This document shows positions 5,844 to 6,277 of a DNA stretch of 6,277 bases, piece after piece. The position numbers and the translations under genes were made by a program. The notes beneath the pieces were generated by a model. It saw only the letters and a list, made by a program, of their open reading frames with translations. It was not told the DNA's origin and ran no database searches. This stretch comes from Bacteroidales bacterium (GTDB lineage Bacteria; Bacteroidota; Bacteroidia; Bacteroidales; JAGOPY01). Each line of letters starts with the position of its first letter. Positions within the stretch are counted from its first letter, which is position 1. Location of the stretch: NCBI GenBank assembly GCA_030638325.1, contig DAOWEV010000199.1, forward strand, positions 1 through 6,277, in the 5' to 3' direction.

Positions 5844-5870
5844 TAGAGACGCATGGCCGTGCGTCTCTAC
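5843..5870. terminator. 11-bp-stem hairpin at the convergent gene junction
   Basis: Arms GTAGAGACGCA (5843-5853) and TGCGTCTCTAC (5860-5870) are perfectly complementary around a 6-base loop TGGCCG. The outer G is the last base of the oxidoreductase stop codon, and the hairpin ends 16 bases before the stop of the convergent gene. The place fits a shared bidirectional transcript end, but there is no T-run on either side, so it may act as an mRNA 3' stabiliser or be a dispersed REP-like repeat. Confidence 0.6.
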
Positions 5871-5886
5871 ATGCCATCCGCCTAAG

Positions 5887-6277
5887 TTAACGCCTTGTTA
5901 TTCCTGAAAAATATTCAATCATCTGTCTCGTCTTCCCTGGAGTGATTTTATGGATCAGCCATATGATTACCGAGCCGAAGGGTGAAGCGAGGTAGATCAC
6001 GGCAAACAGGTAGTATTTGAATAAGTTCAGCCGTCCTTCCCTTGCAGGATCATTGTATGGGCCTTTTTTCAGAATAAATTTTGACCATATTCCGAACATG
6101 GCGAACCCACGCTTTTCAACCGTAACTATTACGGGGTTGATCCTGACTGCGTCTTGTTTGAGCAATCTTGCCTGCAGGTCCTGAAGGGAACCCTCTTTAA
6201 ATGAATCCACAATAGTTTTACCGAATCTGACCGCTTCATGAACGTCCTTTTCAGGCACTCCCGATCGGGGAAACAAC
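5887..6277 (-). CDS. darA: DarA-like protein, C-terminal part (5' end cut by window edge)
   Basis: The frame is open to the right edge, so only the last 129 residues are seen; the first visible codon, TTG, is internal and not a start. The fragment begins LFPRSGVPEKDVHEAVRFGK and continues with INPVIVTVEKRGFAMFGIWSKFI (46-68). It then has a strongly hydrophobic stretch LFKYYLFAVIYLASPFGSVIIWLI (about 85-108) and a short basic tail ending RR. I recognise this as like the C-terminal region of DarA, the flavodoxin-like protein that aromatises the cyclohexanedione made by DarB to a dialkylresorcinol; this rests on memory of the family. The hydrophobic stretch suggests membrane attachment, fitting a lipid-like product. 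Other flavodoxin-like NAD(P)H oxidoreductases remain possible because the flavin-binding N-terminus is outside the window. It converges on the FAD oxidoreductase gene with 43 bases between stops. Confidence 0.65.
   Translation of the reverse strand, partial: LFPRSGVPEKDVHEAVRFGKTIVDSFKEGSLQDLQARLLKQDAVRINPVIVTVEKRGFAMFGIWSKFILKKGPYNDPAREGRLNLFKYYLFAVIYLASPFGSVIIWLIHKITPGKTRQMIEYFSGITRR

Noticed and set aside
5843..5870. Classical intrinsic terminator with T-run
   Set aside because: The stem is strong but neither side is followed by a run of T; it was kept only as a hairpin with probable 3'-end role.
6268..6276. TTG start for the right-edge gene
   Set aside because: The frame stays open to the window edge and the sequence begins in mid-domain, so the TTG is an internal Leu codon.

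Overview
The window looks like part of a Bacteroidota chromosome. Three things support this. Genes mostly lack Shine-Dalgarno sequences and start after A/T-rich leaders. TAnnTTTG-type -7 promoter elements lie at plausible distances before several genes. The gene content matches Bacteroidota flexirubin / dialkylresorcinol (DAR) clusters. Genus-level placement is not possible from this sequence alone.

Layout: a leftward (minus-strand) block runs from 4053 to the left edge. In order of transcription it holds a DarB-like ketosynthase III (2914-4053), a small hotdog dehydratase-like protein (2428-2865), an unrecognised 134-residue protein with a helix-turn-helix-like C-terminal part (2014-2418), a BtrH-type acyltransferase (836-1858), and an ABC-2-type ATPase cut by the window edge (1-702). 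Across a 272-bp divergent spacer, a CrtI/CrtISO-like FAD oxidoreductase (4326-5843) is read rightward. It converges on a minus-strand gene cut by the right edge (5887-6277), whose visible C-terminal part resembles the DarA flavodoxin-like aromatase.

How they may work together (inference): DarB would condense ACP- or CoA-bound acyl chains into a cyclohexanedione. DarA would aromatise this to a dialkylresorcinol. The hotdog protein would take part in polyene or fatty-chain dehydration. The BtrH-type enzyme could move an ACP-bound acyl or polyene chain onto an acceptor, for example to make the flexirubin ester. The FAD oxidoreductase would desaturate, isomerise or reduce an unsaturated chain, and the ABC system would export or place the lipid-like product at the cell surface. 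The core ketosynthases, ACPs and aryl-starter enzymes of a full cluster would have to lie outside the window.

The intergenic DNA is rich in short structured repeats: two opposed arrays of an 8-bp unit (1883-2012), a 7-bp tandem array (4164-4212), an 18-bp perfect palindrome (790-807), and an 11-bp-stem hairpin at the convergent gene junction (5843-5870). No tRNA, rRNA, CRISPR array or transposase gene was seen.
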